Shown: piece after piece, positions 53,111 to 64,000 of the stretch
Layout of the letters: every line of letters begins with the position of its first letter
Position numbering within the stretch: the stretch's first letter is position 1
Origin: Vitis vinifera
Taxonomy: Eukaryota; Streptophyta; Magnoliopsida; Vitales; Vitaceae
NCBI RefSeq assembly: GCF_030704535.1
Contig: NC_081812.1
Location: forward strand, 18,981,501 to 19,045,500
Direction: 5' to 3'
DNA length: 64,000 nucleotides
Program-made: the position numbers and the translations under genes
Notes under the pieces: model-generated
What the model was told of the DNA's origin: nothing
What the model saw: only the letters and a program-made list of their open reading frames with translations
The model's database searches: none

Positions 53111-53116
53111 AATAAA
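53111..53116 (+). terminator. AATAAA polyadenylation signal of the antisense accessory gene
   Basis: AATAAA about 95 bases beyond the stop at 53015, preceded by T-rich and TGTA-containing sequence as plant 3' ends are. It lies 37 bases short of the end of the pol frame, so the two convergent genes barely abut. Confidence 0.65.
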
Positions 53117-53152
53117 ACTTACTTCTTTCTCATTTGCACTCGTGTACACTTT

Positions 53153-56100
53153 CTACTGATAATACTGCTTTAAATTGAACACATTCCATGGTCTGAGTAA
53201 CGGAGTGCCATCTAGCTTTTGTAAATGATAGGCTCCATTTTCATTTGCCTTAGACACTATGTAGGGTCCTTCCCAATTGGCTTGGAATTTTCCTGCGCCT
53301 ACTTCAGCAGTATTTTCAAAAACTTTTCTAAGTACTAGCGTACCATTTTTGAAGTTTCTGGGCCTGACTTTTCGATTGTAATGCGCTGATGCTCTTTGTT
53401 GATAATCTGCCATCCGGATGGATGCGCTTTCTCTGACTTCGTCTGCCCAGTCCAAATTTCTTCCTAGTTCCGTGTTGGTGTCTTTTTGCTTTGCTGCATC
53501 AGTCCGGATAGTAGGGAGACCTATTTCAGTGGGAATGACCGCATCCATTCCATATGTGAGGGCAAAAGGGGTATTTCCTGTTGGTCGTCCGGGTGTGGTT
53601 CGATAGGCCCATAGGACGCCGGGTAGCTCCTCCACCCACTTTCCTTTGGCTTGCTCCAGCCTTTTCTTTAAGGCATTGATTAAAGTTTTGTTTGTGGCTT
53701 CCGCCTAGCCATTGCTTTGAGGATAACGTGGCGTGGAGTATGAATTCCGGATATTCAATTCCGAATAGAAATTCCTGAATGCAATGCTGTCAAATTGTGG
53801 ACCATTGTCAGCTATGATGATTTGGGGAATTCCAAAGCGGCAAACAATGTTCTTCCATACGAATTTGGTGACATCTTTATCTTTGATGCTTGCATATGCT
53901 TCAGCTTCTACCCATTTACTGAAGTAATCAGTGGCGACAAGAAGGAATTTCTTTTGGGCAGGTGCTGCTGGGAGGGGTCCCACTATGTCCATGCCCCACT
54001 GCGCGAAAGGCCATGGGCTTGAGACCGATTTCAATGCTGCTGATGGCACATGTGGAATGGGGGCGTATCTTTGACATTTATCACACTTTTGGACATATGC
54101 TGCCGCGTCTTTCTTCATTGTTGGCCAATAGTATCCTTGTGAATGAGCTCTATGTGTTAGGGATCGTCCTCCCGTATGATTTCCGCATATTCCTTCATGT
54201 AATTCAGCTAGCACATACTGGGCCTCTGTATGCCCAAGACAGCGAAGATAAGGCCCTGTGAAAGATCGCTTGTACAGGTGTCCCCCGATCAGGGTGAAGC
54301 GGGCAGCCTGCACCCGGATTTTGTGTGCTTGTTTAAGATCTTTGGGTAAAGTGCCTGTCCGGATATATTCTGCAATATCCTGCGTCCATTCTTGATTATC
54401 CGTTTGGGTTGCCTCAATGGTGTTGCAAGTGGAATTTTCTGCGACAGAGGGATTGACTTGCACATATATGGGCAATAGAATGGCTTCTTTGATAGGTAGA
54501 GAGGCAGCTATGCCGGCCAAAGCGTCAGCGTGCCTATTGTCAGCTCGCTTAATTTTTTCGATTGTCCACTCGGTGAATTGCTGTAAGGTGCTTCTTACTT
54601 TGGCTAAGTATCGCGCCATGCGTGAGTCCTTAGCCTCATATTCTTTCTGGATGTGCCTTACCACTAGTTGCGAGTCGCTGTAGATCCGGAGTTTGGAGAC
54701 AGATAGAGCAAGGGCGAGGTCCAATCCGGACAGGATGGCCTCGTATTCTGCCTCATTGTTAGACGCGGAGAATCCCAGCCGGATGGCTTGCTCCAGATGT
54801 TCCCCAGTTGGGGACTGTAATACGAGCCCAACTCCAGAGCCTGATGAGCGCGAGGCTCCGTCAACTCGTAGTGTCCACCACTCCTGTTCACTTGATTCGT
54901 GGTGCTGGTTGGGTCTTCGTGAATATTCGAGCACAAAGTCGGCCATTACTTGGCCTTTTTTGGATAATCTGGGTTGGAATTCGATTCCAAATTCGCTCAA
55001 TTCGATGGCCCATTGTAGCATTCGCCCAGTTAAATCTGGTTTGTGTAGAATGCTGCGAAGGGGTTGATCGGTCAGTACAATCACTGGGTGGGCTTGAAAA
55101 TAGGGGCGGAGCTTTTGGGCAGCACTTCGAAGAGCTAAGGCTGTTAGCTCCATTTTTGAATACCTGGTTTCTACATCTGCCAATGCCCTGCTGACATAGT
55201 AGACAGGTTTCTGCTCCTTTGGTGAAGGGCAGCGGAATAGAGCGGCGCTGATTGCCCATTCTGAGACAGCTAAATACATATATAGCTTCTCCTTTGGGAT
55301 GGGGCTGCTCAAGATGGGTGGATGCATAAGACAATGTTTAATTCTTTCCAACGCGTTTTGGCAATTGTCCGTCCATCCCTGGGTTCCAGCTTTTCGTATC
55401 GCTAAGAAGAAGGGTCGCAACTCATCAGTGAAGCGGGCTATAAAACGTCCTAACGCAACGAGCTTGCCTGTGAGGCGTTGTAACTCCTTTTTGTTCCTGG
55501 GGGGAGGTGTCTCCATGACTGCTTTGACTTGATCCGGGCTGACTTCTATGCCTCTTTGGCTGACCATAAATCCCAGAAACTTGTCAGCACTCACGCCAAA
55601 GGCACATTTGGAAGGATTTAGCTTCATGTCATACTTTCGAAAGAGGTAAAATACTTCTTGTAGATGGAGGATATGCTGCTCTCGAGTTTTGCTTTTAACC
55701 ACGATATCGTCAATGTATACCTCGACCGAGCGGCCTATCAGAGGTTTGAAGATTTTAGTCATCAATCTTTGATACGTGGCGCCAGCGTTTTTGAGTCCGA
55801 ATGGCATGACTTTGTAGCAATAGAGGCCGTGTGGCGTTATGAATGCTGTTTTTTCTTCGTCATCCGGAGACATGGGAATTTGGTGATATCCGGAGAAGGC
55901 ATCCAAGAAAGAGAGCATCCCTTGCCCGGAAGTGGAATCCACAATTTGATCTATCCGTGGTAAGGGAAAACTGTCTTTTGGGCATGCATTATTGAGATTG
56001 GTGTAATCAACACAGACTCGCCATTTGCCCTCTTTCTTTGGTACCACTACTACATTTGCCAACCAATCCGGATAAGATACCTCTCTGATGAATCCTGCTT

Positions 56101-58702
56101 CCAACAATTTGTTAATTTCATCTTGGATAACTCTTTGTCTATCCGGGTGAAAGCGTCTAATCTTCTGTCGAATGGGTCTGGCTGCTGGAAGGACGTTAAG
56201 CTTGTGAGAGACGATAGAGGGATGAATTCCCTTCATATCCGAATGTGTCCATGCGAAGATGTCATGGTTGCTTCGAAGGATATTTTGTATGCTCTGGGTT
56301 TCTTCTTGTGTCATGAGGGAACTGACGTTTGTGAGGTGATCATTCTCTTCTGAGATTTGGATTGTTTGTAAGGGATCTGCTACCGGGGGATCCTTGTCCA
56401 CCGAACCCAATAATTGCTATTGGTCGTGCGCAATGCTAGGTTCAGGGGGAGATGCATCCTCCTGGTTAGCGACTGCTTCACGTGCTATTTGGTAGCACTG
56501 GCGAGCGGCTAACTGGCTGCCATACAAGTCAGTTTGCCCTTCGTTGGTGAGGAAACTCACCATTTGATGATATGTGGAAGGGATGGCTTTCATGTAGTGA
56601 AGCCATGTGCGTCCCAAGATGACATTGAAGGGTGACAACTCTTGTACCACCGAGAATTGCACGTTGAGAGTGACTGGTCCAGCTCGAACCGGCAGTATAA
56701 TGTCTCCTAAGGATGTTGTTGATGATCCGTTGAATCCGGATAAGATTCGTCCGGGGTTTTCGAGACCCGCGGGACTATGTCCCATATGGCCAATGACTGA
56801 TGCTTGTACTAGATCAGCTGAACTGCCTGGATCAACCAAGATACGTCTTACATCAAAATCTCCTATTTCTAGAGAGAGGATGAGGGCGTCGCGATGTGGC
56901 TGTAGCGTTCGGGTGGGATCTACTGGTGGGAAAATGATTGTCCCATCAATGGGGCGAGGGCCCTCCCCAGTAAGACCCGGCCGGATGGAATTAATGCGTT
57001 CGCGTATTGACGCGGTTCGCAGCAATTTCTGTCTTTTCCGCCTGGAATCGTATTCCTCGTCAGATGGGCCCCCGTTGATATAGTTTATGACAGCCTTGGG
57101 GGCGACTGGGGCCCTCGGGGCCCCAGAGTTATGATGCTGTGATGCGTCCCTTCCTCCAGTATCTGAGCGGAGGTACTGTTTTAAATGTCCTGCTTTGATG
57201 AGCCTTTCAACTAGATACTGGAGGGACCGACATGTCTCTGTTGTATGACCATGGTCTTTGTGGAAGGCGCATTTCTTGCTGCGGTCTCTTATAGATGGGT
57301 CCGTTTCGAGGGGTCTAGGTCACCTGAAGTCGGACAACCCTTGGATCATTGGGAGAAGTTTTTCGTATGATATGGATAGGGGTGTGATGGACGGCCTATC
57401 CGGACGATTCGGCCCGTCCTGCCTCCGGTCAACTGGTTTTGGCCGGTCCGGAGGTTTGGCATGTTTGTCCACGTTATCTCTAGAAGCCCGTCCGACAACC
57501 AAAACTTGCTGAGTGGCTGCACGTACGTCATCTTCGAGCATTGAATATTTGTTAGCGCGTCTGAACAAATCGTCCATCGTTGTAGGAGGTTTTTTTGCCA
57601 GCGATTCGAAAAATGGGGTGCCTGGACAGATGCTTCTTTTGAAGATCTGTAGGACAGCGTCCATGCTGCAAACCTCTATTTGGAGTACGGCTTGGCCAAA
57701 TCGTTTCACAAATTCCCTCAAGGATTCATTGTCTTTCATTTTTATGTTCTGGAGGGTGCTGATATTCTGCTTGTGTCGAGCAGAGCATAAGTACTGTCCC
57801 ACGAATGCTTCAGAGAGGTCCCTGAAATTGTCAACAGAGTTAGGAGGTAGGCGATGAAACCATGAGAGGGCCTGCCCTTGAAGGCTGGCAGGGAATACTT
57901 TGCATAACAATGCATCGTTGCCAATATCGAGCGTCATAAGCTATCGATAGTGCATGATGTGATCGAAGGGATCGTTGGTCCCATCGTATGTGGAAAACTT
58001 TGGTACGAGAAATCCTCTTGGGGGCTCGTAATGGGTGATATGAGAGCAAAAGGGCGTGGAGAGCATGTCATCCAGCCTTTTGCTGATGGAGCCAATGGGT
58101 GGCTCGTTTGGGAGGTTTCTCTCAACTGGTCGTTCCGCTAGGTGTGAGTGAACGTTCTGCATCGCTGGGGTGACCATGGGGTCACGATGCGGAGGTACGT
58201 TCTGCACCATGGGAGCAATCATAGGATCGGGGCGTGGCGCCCGAGTTGTGGCTACTGGTGGCCTTGATCTCCCAGGCTCCTGTGGGCCTAATCTTGCGCG
58301 CATAGAACTTGACAACTGTGATTTTCTATCACGTTGTCTTTTTGCTGAGAAATGAGTGGAATCTGAGCTTTCCTCACGGGGAGCTCGAGGCATGGGTGTG
58401 CGTGGCTCATGGGGCCTTGCGTTGTATGTTCCTGGGACAGCTCCTGTTGACCCAGGATATATTGATTCTGGCTCTGGCCTTGAGTTTGCCACTTGACCTT
58501 TTGAGCGCTGACCACGAGGAGGTCCTGATGTTGAGGCTTGAATGCGTAACACAGCGTTTTCTTCCCTTAACCTCTCCGTCTCCTGGAGGAGAGCTCTTAG
58601 CTGTTTTTCGCTCGCCAACTGTCTTATTTCGATGGCTTGACGCCATTCGTGATTATCTTCTTCCTCTCTACCAGATGATCGACTTTGGGAAGGTGTGGTC
58701 AT
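53153..58702 (-). pseudogene. gag-pol of the Tat element, one reading phase broken by four stop codons
   Basis: From the ATG at 58702 (MTTPSQS) a single phase of 1850 codons runs to the stop at 53153 with no frameshift. In order: coiled coil, capsid region (retrotransposon gag; ...ALSWFHRLPPNSVDNFRDLS), zinc-knuckle-like CAFHKDHGHTTETC, protease (ILVDPGSSADL), RT with YIDD (53705-56410 frame, residues 232-235), RNase H 1 (about 373-480) whose first acidic residue is replaced (LAVSEWA), RNase H 2 with D517, E555, D579, D629, integrase with HHCC (H738, H745, C776, C779) and D808, D868. Stops: TAG 57941-57943 (capsid), TGA 57320-57322 (before the zinc knuckle), TAG 56417-56419 (protease/RT), TAG 53705-53707 (two codons before the integrase catalytic Glu). 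The first, second and fourth fit single C-to-T or G-to-A changes. Confidence 0.93.
56411..56422 (-). promoter_or_regulatory. Stop codon in a readthrough context between protease and RT
   Basis: The element strand reads CAA TAG CAA TTA, with the same reading phase open on both sides. This equals the UAG-CARYYA (type I) readthrough signal known from tobamoviruses and reported for the SIRE1 retroelement of soybean. It sits exactly between the protease and RT modules, where a retroelement benefits from making less pol than gag. The bases are seen directly; leakiness is inferred. Confidence 0.6.
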
Positions 58703-58739
58703 CTTTGCTAGTGACTGAATCAAAATAAAAAGTAAAAGG

Positions 58740-58757
58740 TTCCCACAGACGGCGCCA
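58740..58757 (-). other. Primer binding site of the Tat element
   Basis: One base inside the 5' LTR the element strand reads TGGCGCCGTCTGTGGGAA. TGG pairs with a tRNA CCA terminus, and the remainder should match the 3' end of the priming tRNA. I cannot assign the tRNA species with certainty. Confidence 0.85.
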
Positions 58758-58758
58758 A

Positions 58759-59569
58759 TGTTGTCACCTCGCGTATCAGGTGGGCCGCGTTGCTGCTAGA
58801 TGGATGGACACGCGATTCTCAACACACAAGGGGTTCTTGATTCAGTGGTTGTACCTGCAAAAAGGCATCCGGACAGGGTGTCCGGATGCACCCTCCGATG
58901 ATGTTGTTAGCCATGGTAAGAGAATAAGATATATGAGGCAGTTGGCCTTTTACTAGGTATCAAGAGGTTACCAGGAGATCATCCCTTTCTTCTTCGTGTG
59001 AAGTCATATATATACAGCTTCAGGGGTACTGTTCCTCTCATTAATGGTGGGGAGATATTTTCTGTTGTGATGATGACAATAGGTGTTAGTAGGAGCACTA
59101 TCATCCTACGAATGGCTGTCAGAGACCATGGTAGGTGATGCGGCTGTCAGAGATCGTGGGAAGCGATTATGTAGAATGATCGTGGGAAGTGACTTGCTGT
59201 CACTTCCTCTTGTCTTCTCATTCTGCAGGTGATGGGATGTGGGCCATGGCTGCTTGTTGTGATTGCGTGTAAGACTCGCTTTACTTTAATTGACCATCCA
59301 GACGATTTATATCCGGATGGATCATGCTGAATATCCGGATGTGTTTGTGGAGACTATCCGGGTGTCTACGCTCTGCCAGCGTCGTTTGCTCTTCCTTGGA
59401 TAGGAGAAGCTGAAACGTTGTTTGTCTTTCCTTGGGGGGTTCCGGATAGGATAGTCGCACCATACGTATCTGTAGGGGAATCCGGATGATGATGGTCCGG
59501 CTGACAGCACGTGCCACGCGTCACCATGAGCCGCGTGCCACGTGTTTCCCAAGGGGAGGGGTCCCTACA
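58759..59569 (-). repeat. 5' LTR of the Tat element
   Basis: Upstream LTR relative to the element's minus-strand transcription, starting TGTAGGG and ending GACAACA in element sense. TATATATA at 59007-59014 is the likely LTR TATA box, directing transcripts towards gag. The LTR holds many copies of a TCCGGA(T) motif. At 59029 it has C where the other LTR has T (49412); no other difference was seen by eye. Confidence 0.97.
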
Positions 59570-59574
59570 ACCAT
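59570..59574. repeat. Target-site duplication, right copy (ACCAT)
   Basis: Identical to 49137-49141. The pre-insertion sequence would have read ...GGGACACCATGATCAC. Confidence 0.95.
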
Positions 59575-59755
59575 GATCACTTTAGAGGTCCATCAACACC
59601 GTGTGAGTAGGAGCTAGAAGGAGATAAGCAAACAATTCCATCAAGGTTAATCTATTACTTGAAAAAGAATTTATACAAATTTATAAAAAAAATGAACCCA
59701 ATCAAGGGAAAAAATTCATAAAATCATTCCTCTCCATTAAAGTCTACAAATAAAA

Positions 59756-59779
59756 AATAATAATAATAATAATAATAAT
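59756..59779. repeat. (AAT)8 microsatellite
   Basis: Uninterrupted AAT units about 190 bases beyond the retrotransposon. Confidence 0.9.
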
Positions 59780-61761
59780 CACAATTTCATAGTGTTGGAA
59801 TTGGATTTGAGTGTCTAAATGGTTTGACTCGATCTGAATTAATAAAATAAAATATGATAGGAACAGATTTTAAGAGTTAAAACTGTTGAAAAATTATCAC
59901 TATATAATCATTAAAAAAAAGTTATCTTGCTCACTTTCTTTCTCTAAGAAAATGTAAAATAACACGTTCCTTTAAGAAAAATCTCTTTTTTAAGTTTTTT
60001 CTTTTTATTTGTGTTTATATAAACAAAAGTTAAGACATTTATGATATGAAAATAAAATGGTTCTCATTTTTTATAGTTCAATTCACGACTTGGGATAGAG
60101 AATTCATCAGTGAAACAATCAATTTAGATTTTAAGCATTTCAAATATATTCTAAAATCTTATTTCTATCACATAAAAAAATCATAAATAAGAGCCATATA
60201 AAAAATTCGATAAGAAAAGTTACTTCCCATATTTTGTAAGATGAAAACGAAAGCAACAAATAAAAATAAAAAACATGAAACAGGATTTAGGAGAAAGTTC
60301 AGAAGCTAATGACATTTACAACAAAATAAAATAAAATATAAAATAGACAAACCCATCGGAAGAGACCGTGACTGTTAAAATTTAATAATAAGCTTGTCCA
60401 TGAAACAGGACAAAAACAAAAGGAAGTGAAGTAATATTAGCAATGCAAGCTGTCGTTTTTGTTCATATTAAACATATAGAAGATTAAATCCACACGGAAC
60501 CGTAGAGAAAGGTCACAGAACCCGTGAATATCACCGTTAAGAGTTGTAAGCTAACTAACATCACCGCGCACATGTTAGGATATAGAATTTTGTAATTTGA
60601 AGTTTGAACTGGGTTGGGAGGCAGACCGCATGGTTTGAATGGAGAATAAAATAAAATAAAGTTCCAATTCCAAACAGAAAAGTAAGAGGCCAGGCAGTGA
60701 TGAGTGGAAGTCATTTGGACTGTCTGGATCTAATACAAAAATATAACCCTCAATGTTCATATCACGGCATTATCTTTCTTTTTAATGTCAAATCTTCATG
60801 CATTTCAGCTCAGCCAATTCAGGAATCAGGGGAAGGTATGGAGAGACTTTATAAAATCTCAGGAAGAGCTACCAAACCTACCGAAGGATTCTTAAAAGTC
60901 TAAGCCACACGCCAAACCAATACCACAAAATCTACTGACTTTTATATCATGGTACAATTTTTCAGATCTCTCCAAATGTGTCCATGGCATAAAAATTGTC
61001 AACTAGTAATAGGAGTTGGATTGAAATCGGAAGACCCAGTAAAATTGGACACCAACAGACGGTTCAATCCATCAAGAATGATTAATAACAGAGATTACTA
61101 GGTCCAGCCCAGTTTGTAGTTGGAGTCGCCTACTTGGGTCCCGGCTCAAGTCTTCCAATGTGACAAGAGCAGGCCCAATAAGAGCTTAACACACCGGAAA
61201 GAAGGCGGAAAAGCCCGAACTGCCACTGCAGGGAATAAAAGAGGATGAAGCCCAATCTCAACTTTTTTCACTGCCTTAACTCCTAAAGGTGCCGTGGGAA
61301 AAGGAAACACCGGCGATGCCCACACGGCGTTGTTCTTGTAGCCGGAAGCGACCAAGGAACGGAGAAAAAAATATATGCTGTTTTACGTGGGAGATGAAAA
61401 AATTAAAGAATTTTTACTTATTTATTCTTATCTTTTTCATCGGAAACGAAGAAGAGGGCCCAACTAGTGTTGTCATCAATCATCATTTGTGCGTAAAGGA
61501 AACAAAGAATCTGAAAGGGGTTCTTCAGTTCATCTACTTATAAAAACAGCATGTGGTATTTTAGCTTCTGCATTTTCCGCCCTGGGCCCCGGACCATACG
61601 ATGTGAATTAAGGAGTTGAATTTCCGAGGCTCACTTCAGAAGTTCACTCACTGAGACTAATCCTGTGCTCACAGAATCTCGACCCATATCTCGACCTGTG
61701 TCCCATGGGTCCATATGGAAATAGTTCACTTTGAGAAGGTCCAATATATACATACAGAGAA

Positions 61762-61784
61762 AGAGAGAGAGAGAGAGAGAGAGA
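61762..61784. repeat. (GA)n microsatellite
   Basis: About eleven to twelve pure GA units. The Ser-Leu-rich minus-strand frame across it is an artefact of the repeat. Confidence 0.9.
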
Positions 61785-64000
61785 TTTATCATATTTAAAT
61801 TATTTCCATACCCCATGGGGTGGAAATTGGCATGCGTGATCCAAAAGATGCGTGGGCTTGGTGACTGGACGTCAGAGTCCAATCCAAAACTTGTCTGCGG
61901 ACACACAGAAACGAAAGCTTGATAGACATCAATCTTTTTCCTCTCAACCAAATTTTCATTTTTCTAACATCTTTTTGACCATCCTAGTGTCAATTGTAGC
62001 TTCTCCTTCACGACTAACAGATAAGAGGACGAGTAATTTGGAGCATGTGAGTAGCTGAGGTGATGCTCCAGCACCGACCTTAAAGTTGTTTTGGCCCTTG
62101 CTTGACTACTAGTATAAACTAGGGCCAACAGCATTTGAATTATGAAAACATGGTAATTTTTTAAAATAGACATTTCCCCACTCATGTCTAAAAGAATTAA
62201 AGAAATGCCATGTTCGAATTTCTATGTCTGTACTTACCTAATATTTGCTGAGGAGATGCTTGACAGAAAATACAAAAAGCTACACTTCTATTGAATAAAA
62301 AATACCCAACATCGAAAGAAAGTCATGGTAGTACAAAAGGAGGAACAGGGTCTCCATTGCCATACTGATATTTCTTTTTGACAAAGGAGACCACAATGGT
62401 AGTACTGGTACCACAAAAGAGAGAAAACAAGCACACATGTCATACAGTTTTTTTCTTACCCGCACGACTATTTATTGATGAGGCAGAGATGACAAGGCGC
62501 AAAGCAAAGCAAAAAAAATCAATGAGAAGTGGGTTGTAAAGATGTGCTTCTTTTGTTTTTTACTTCTCATCCTGTTTCAAAAGCTTCACTCCCCAACAAA
62601 ACATCTAATCGCATTAGGAAGCAATTCCCAATAAAGATTTGAAATAACTCCACATTATCCCCAAGCAGACCTCACATACTGATACTACACCATTTGATTA
62701 GGCCTTTACTTCTCACTCCCCACATTTTCAATCCCCCAAAGAATGAGGGCTACTCACGAGGGACAAGCCTACTTTAAACCTTGATATCTTCTAGGTCTAA
62801 TTGTCATTTACTAATAATACAAATGCAGATCACAGGTAGCATCATGGCCACTTTCTATCTCAACCGCTGAAATAGTCTCCTCTGGGAAAAAACGTTACTG
62901 ATTTGTATACTTAATGTGGAAGAAAAGCCCCCATGAGAGAGATGCAAGCTTTATTGATTTGTGGTGTATGATAAACGTTATTTCATGTCGACACATCCTA
63001 ATAGTAATTGAAAGGCCAGATTCAAAGTTTAAACAGTTGGTTCAGCTTCTAGGTCAACATCATAATGTTAATCAAAATTAACAATACATACAGGGTTGGC
63101 GACTGGTTAATAATGACACTACCACAAAATTCCTACTGTGGGGCTTGGATTATTGTCGTGTGAATTCAACATGAACGGACGGAAATCCCAGTGTCATTTC
63201 AACTCCAAATGAAGTGACTGAAAGGACCCATGCAATTATGCATGATGATTTCATTAATGACGTTTGCATCTTGTAAAAAGGTTGACCAATACTTCCGGAG
63301 TTACATCCATAGTTTGAAAATTTTTCCAACGTCAGATAAATGAACTGAACCTACCTGAGTTTTAGTCATTTATCTTGAGTCAGACCATCTCAACAATGTT
63401 AAAAGAAAAGAAACGAAATTGATGTGTGTTTATGAAAGGCAGTGCAGTCTATTCAGCATACGTTTCTGGGTTTCTCAGTCTTCCATAGTCTATGCAGAAA
63501 TAATGGTGGACGTTGTACTAACACTACCTTTTATATTGTCTTGTTTTGATCCCAAGTCAATAGGAACAGAAACTATGGTGCTTTCTTCCTTCGCCTGTCG
63601 CTGGACTAAGCACCCGCCATTTGACTAAGCATACTTCTAAATGTATTGATGGCAACAGGTAATGGTAAAGAGTAAAAATTCAGTCCAGGATTCATGCAAA
63701 TCCTCTTCTCTAAATCAATAGATTAACCAATTATAAACGATTTAAAATTCAACACTACTATCAGACAACTTACCAATACAAAGGAAGAAAAAGGGAATCT
63801 CTACCTAAATGCACCAAAACATGGACATGTTAGATATCATGACTACATGTCCAAACAATTTTAATTGGATTTGATAGATTTTAGATTTTTACTTAATCTC
63901 TCACTTTTCTCAACGGACATACTGACATCTTGAGATCTTAGCACAAGGGCATGATGTTCATGATCCGATATTGATATAATGAATAAATGGAGGAAGCACA

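Larger units (their letters stand above)
49142..59569 (-). mobile_element. Complete Ty3/gypsy LTR retrotransposon, Tat lineage
   Basis: A 10,428-bp element on the minus strand. Two 811-bp LTRs (TG...CA) bound a primer binding site, gag, protease, RT, two RNase H domains, integrase, an extra gene on the opposite strand and a polypurine tract. It is flanked by ACCAT on both sides (49137-49141 and 59570-59574), a classic 5-bp target duplication. The second, archaeal-type RNase H after the RT-RNase H and the extra antisense gene after pol are hallmarks of the plant Tat group (Retand-type layout, as I recall the literature). The LTRs differ at one base, so insertion was recent. The coding phase has several stops, so this copy is not autonomous unless some are suppressed. 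It lies about 2.3 kb upstream of the PAN-domain gene. Confidence 0.97.
59575..64000. other. Intergenic to the window edge, no gene recognised
   Basis: AT-rich DNA with an (AAT)8 tract at 59756-59779 and a (GA)n tract at 61762-61784. Frames at 60484-60714, 61146-61355, 61289-61543, 61631-61951, 61964-62185 and 63419-63628 show no domains. The 61100-61380 patch is more GC-rich but nothing in it is recognisable. Confidence 0.45.

Noticed and set aside
53795..57083. Long plus-strand frames opposite gag-pol (for example 54693-55067, 56607-57083)
   Set aside because: They are shadows of the retrotransposon pol frame and have no domain of their own.

Overview
This window is plant nuclear DNA: AT-rich, with spliced genes that have GT-AG introns, long intergenic stretches, abundant microsatellites, a LINE relic and a full-length LTR retrotransposon. 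The protein families (a GT-2-type trihelix factor, plant cytosolic aldolase, DUF868, RLP24, a PAN/S-locus-type glycoprotein) point to a eudicot. From general resemblance of the genes and the retroelement I favour grapevine or a close relative (Vitis), but the sequence alone does not prove this.

Five host genes can be supported. On the plus strand at 11.8-13.9 kb is a two-exon trihelix transcription factor of the PETAL LOSS type. The other four are on the minus strand: a three-exon cytosolic fructose-bisphosphate aldolase (18.6-21.1 kb), a single-exon DUF868 protein (27.3-28.2 kb), the ribosome-biogenesis factor RLP24 (coding exons 35.9-39.8 kb, with a 3.2-kb intron that houses a decayed LINE), and a single-exon secreted/membrane glycoprotein with B-lectin, EGF-like and PAN modules (45.4-46.8 kb). 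The order trihelix factor - aldolase - PAN protein matches, from memory, Arabidopsis At5g03680-At5g03690-At5g03700. The aldolase - DUF868 pair matches At2g36460-At2g36470. The window therefore looks like an ancestral block that Arabidopsis split between two duplicated regions.

From 49142 to 59569 lies a complete Ty3/gypsy element of the Tat lineage on the minus strand. It has 811-bp LTRs that differ at one base, a 5-bp target duplication, a primer binding site, a polypurine tract, and one uninterrupted reading phase for gag-protease-RT-RNase H-second RNase H-integrase. Four stop codons lie in that phase. Three look like ordinary nonsense mutations. The fourth, between protease and RT, sits in a context identical to the tobamovirus-type readthrough signal. 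Between pol and the 3' LTR the element carries a separate gene on the opposite strand with its own TATA box, three inferred exons and AATAAA signal. This nested antisense gene and the stop-codon context are the most interesting features here.

The rest is intergenic. It holds simple repeats, a foldback sequence, degenerate tandem repeats, a strong G-quadruplex motif upstream of the trihelix gene, and a few open frames that I cannot assign.
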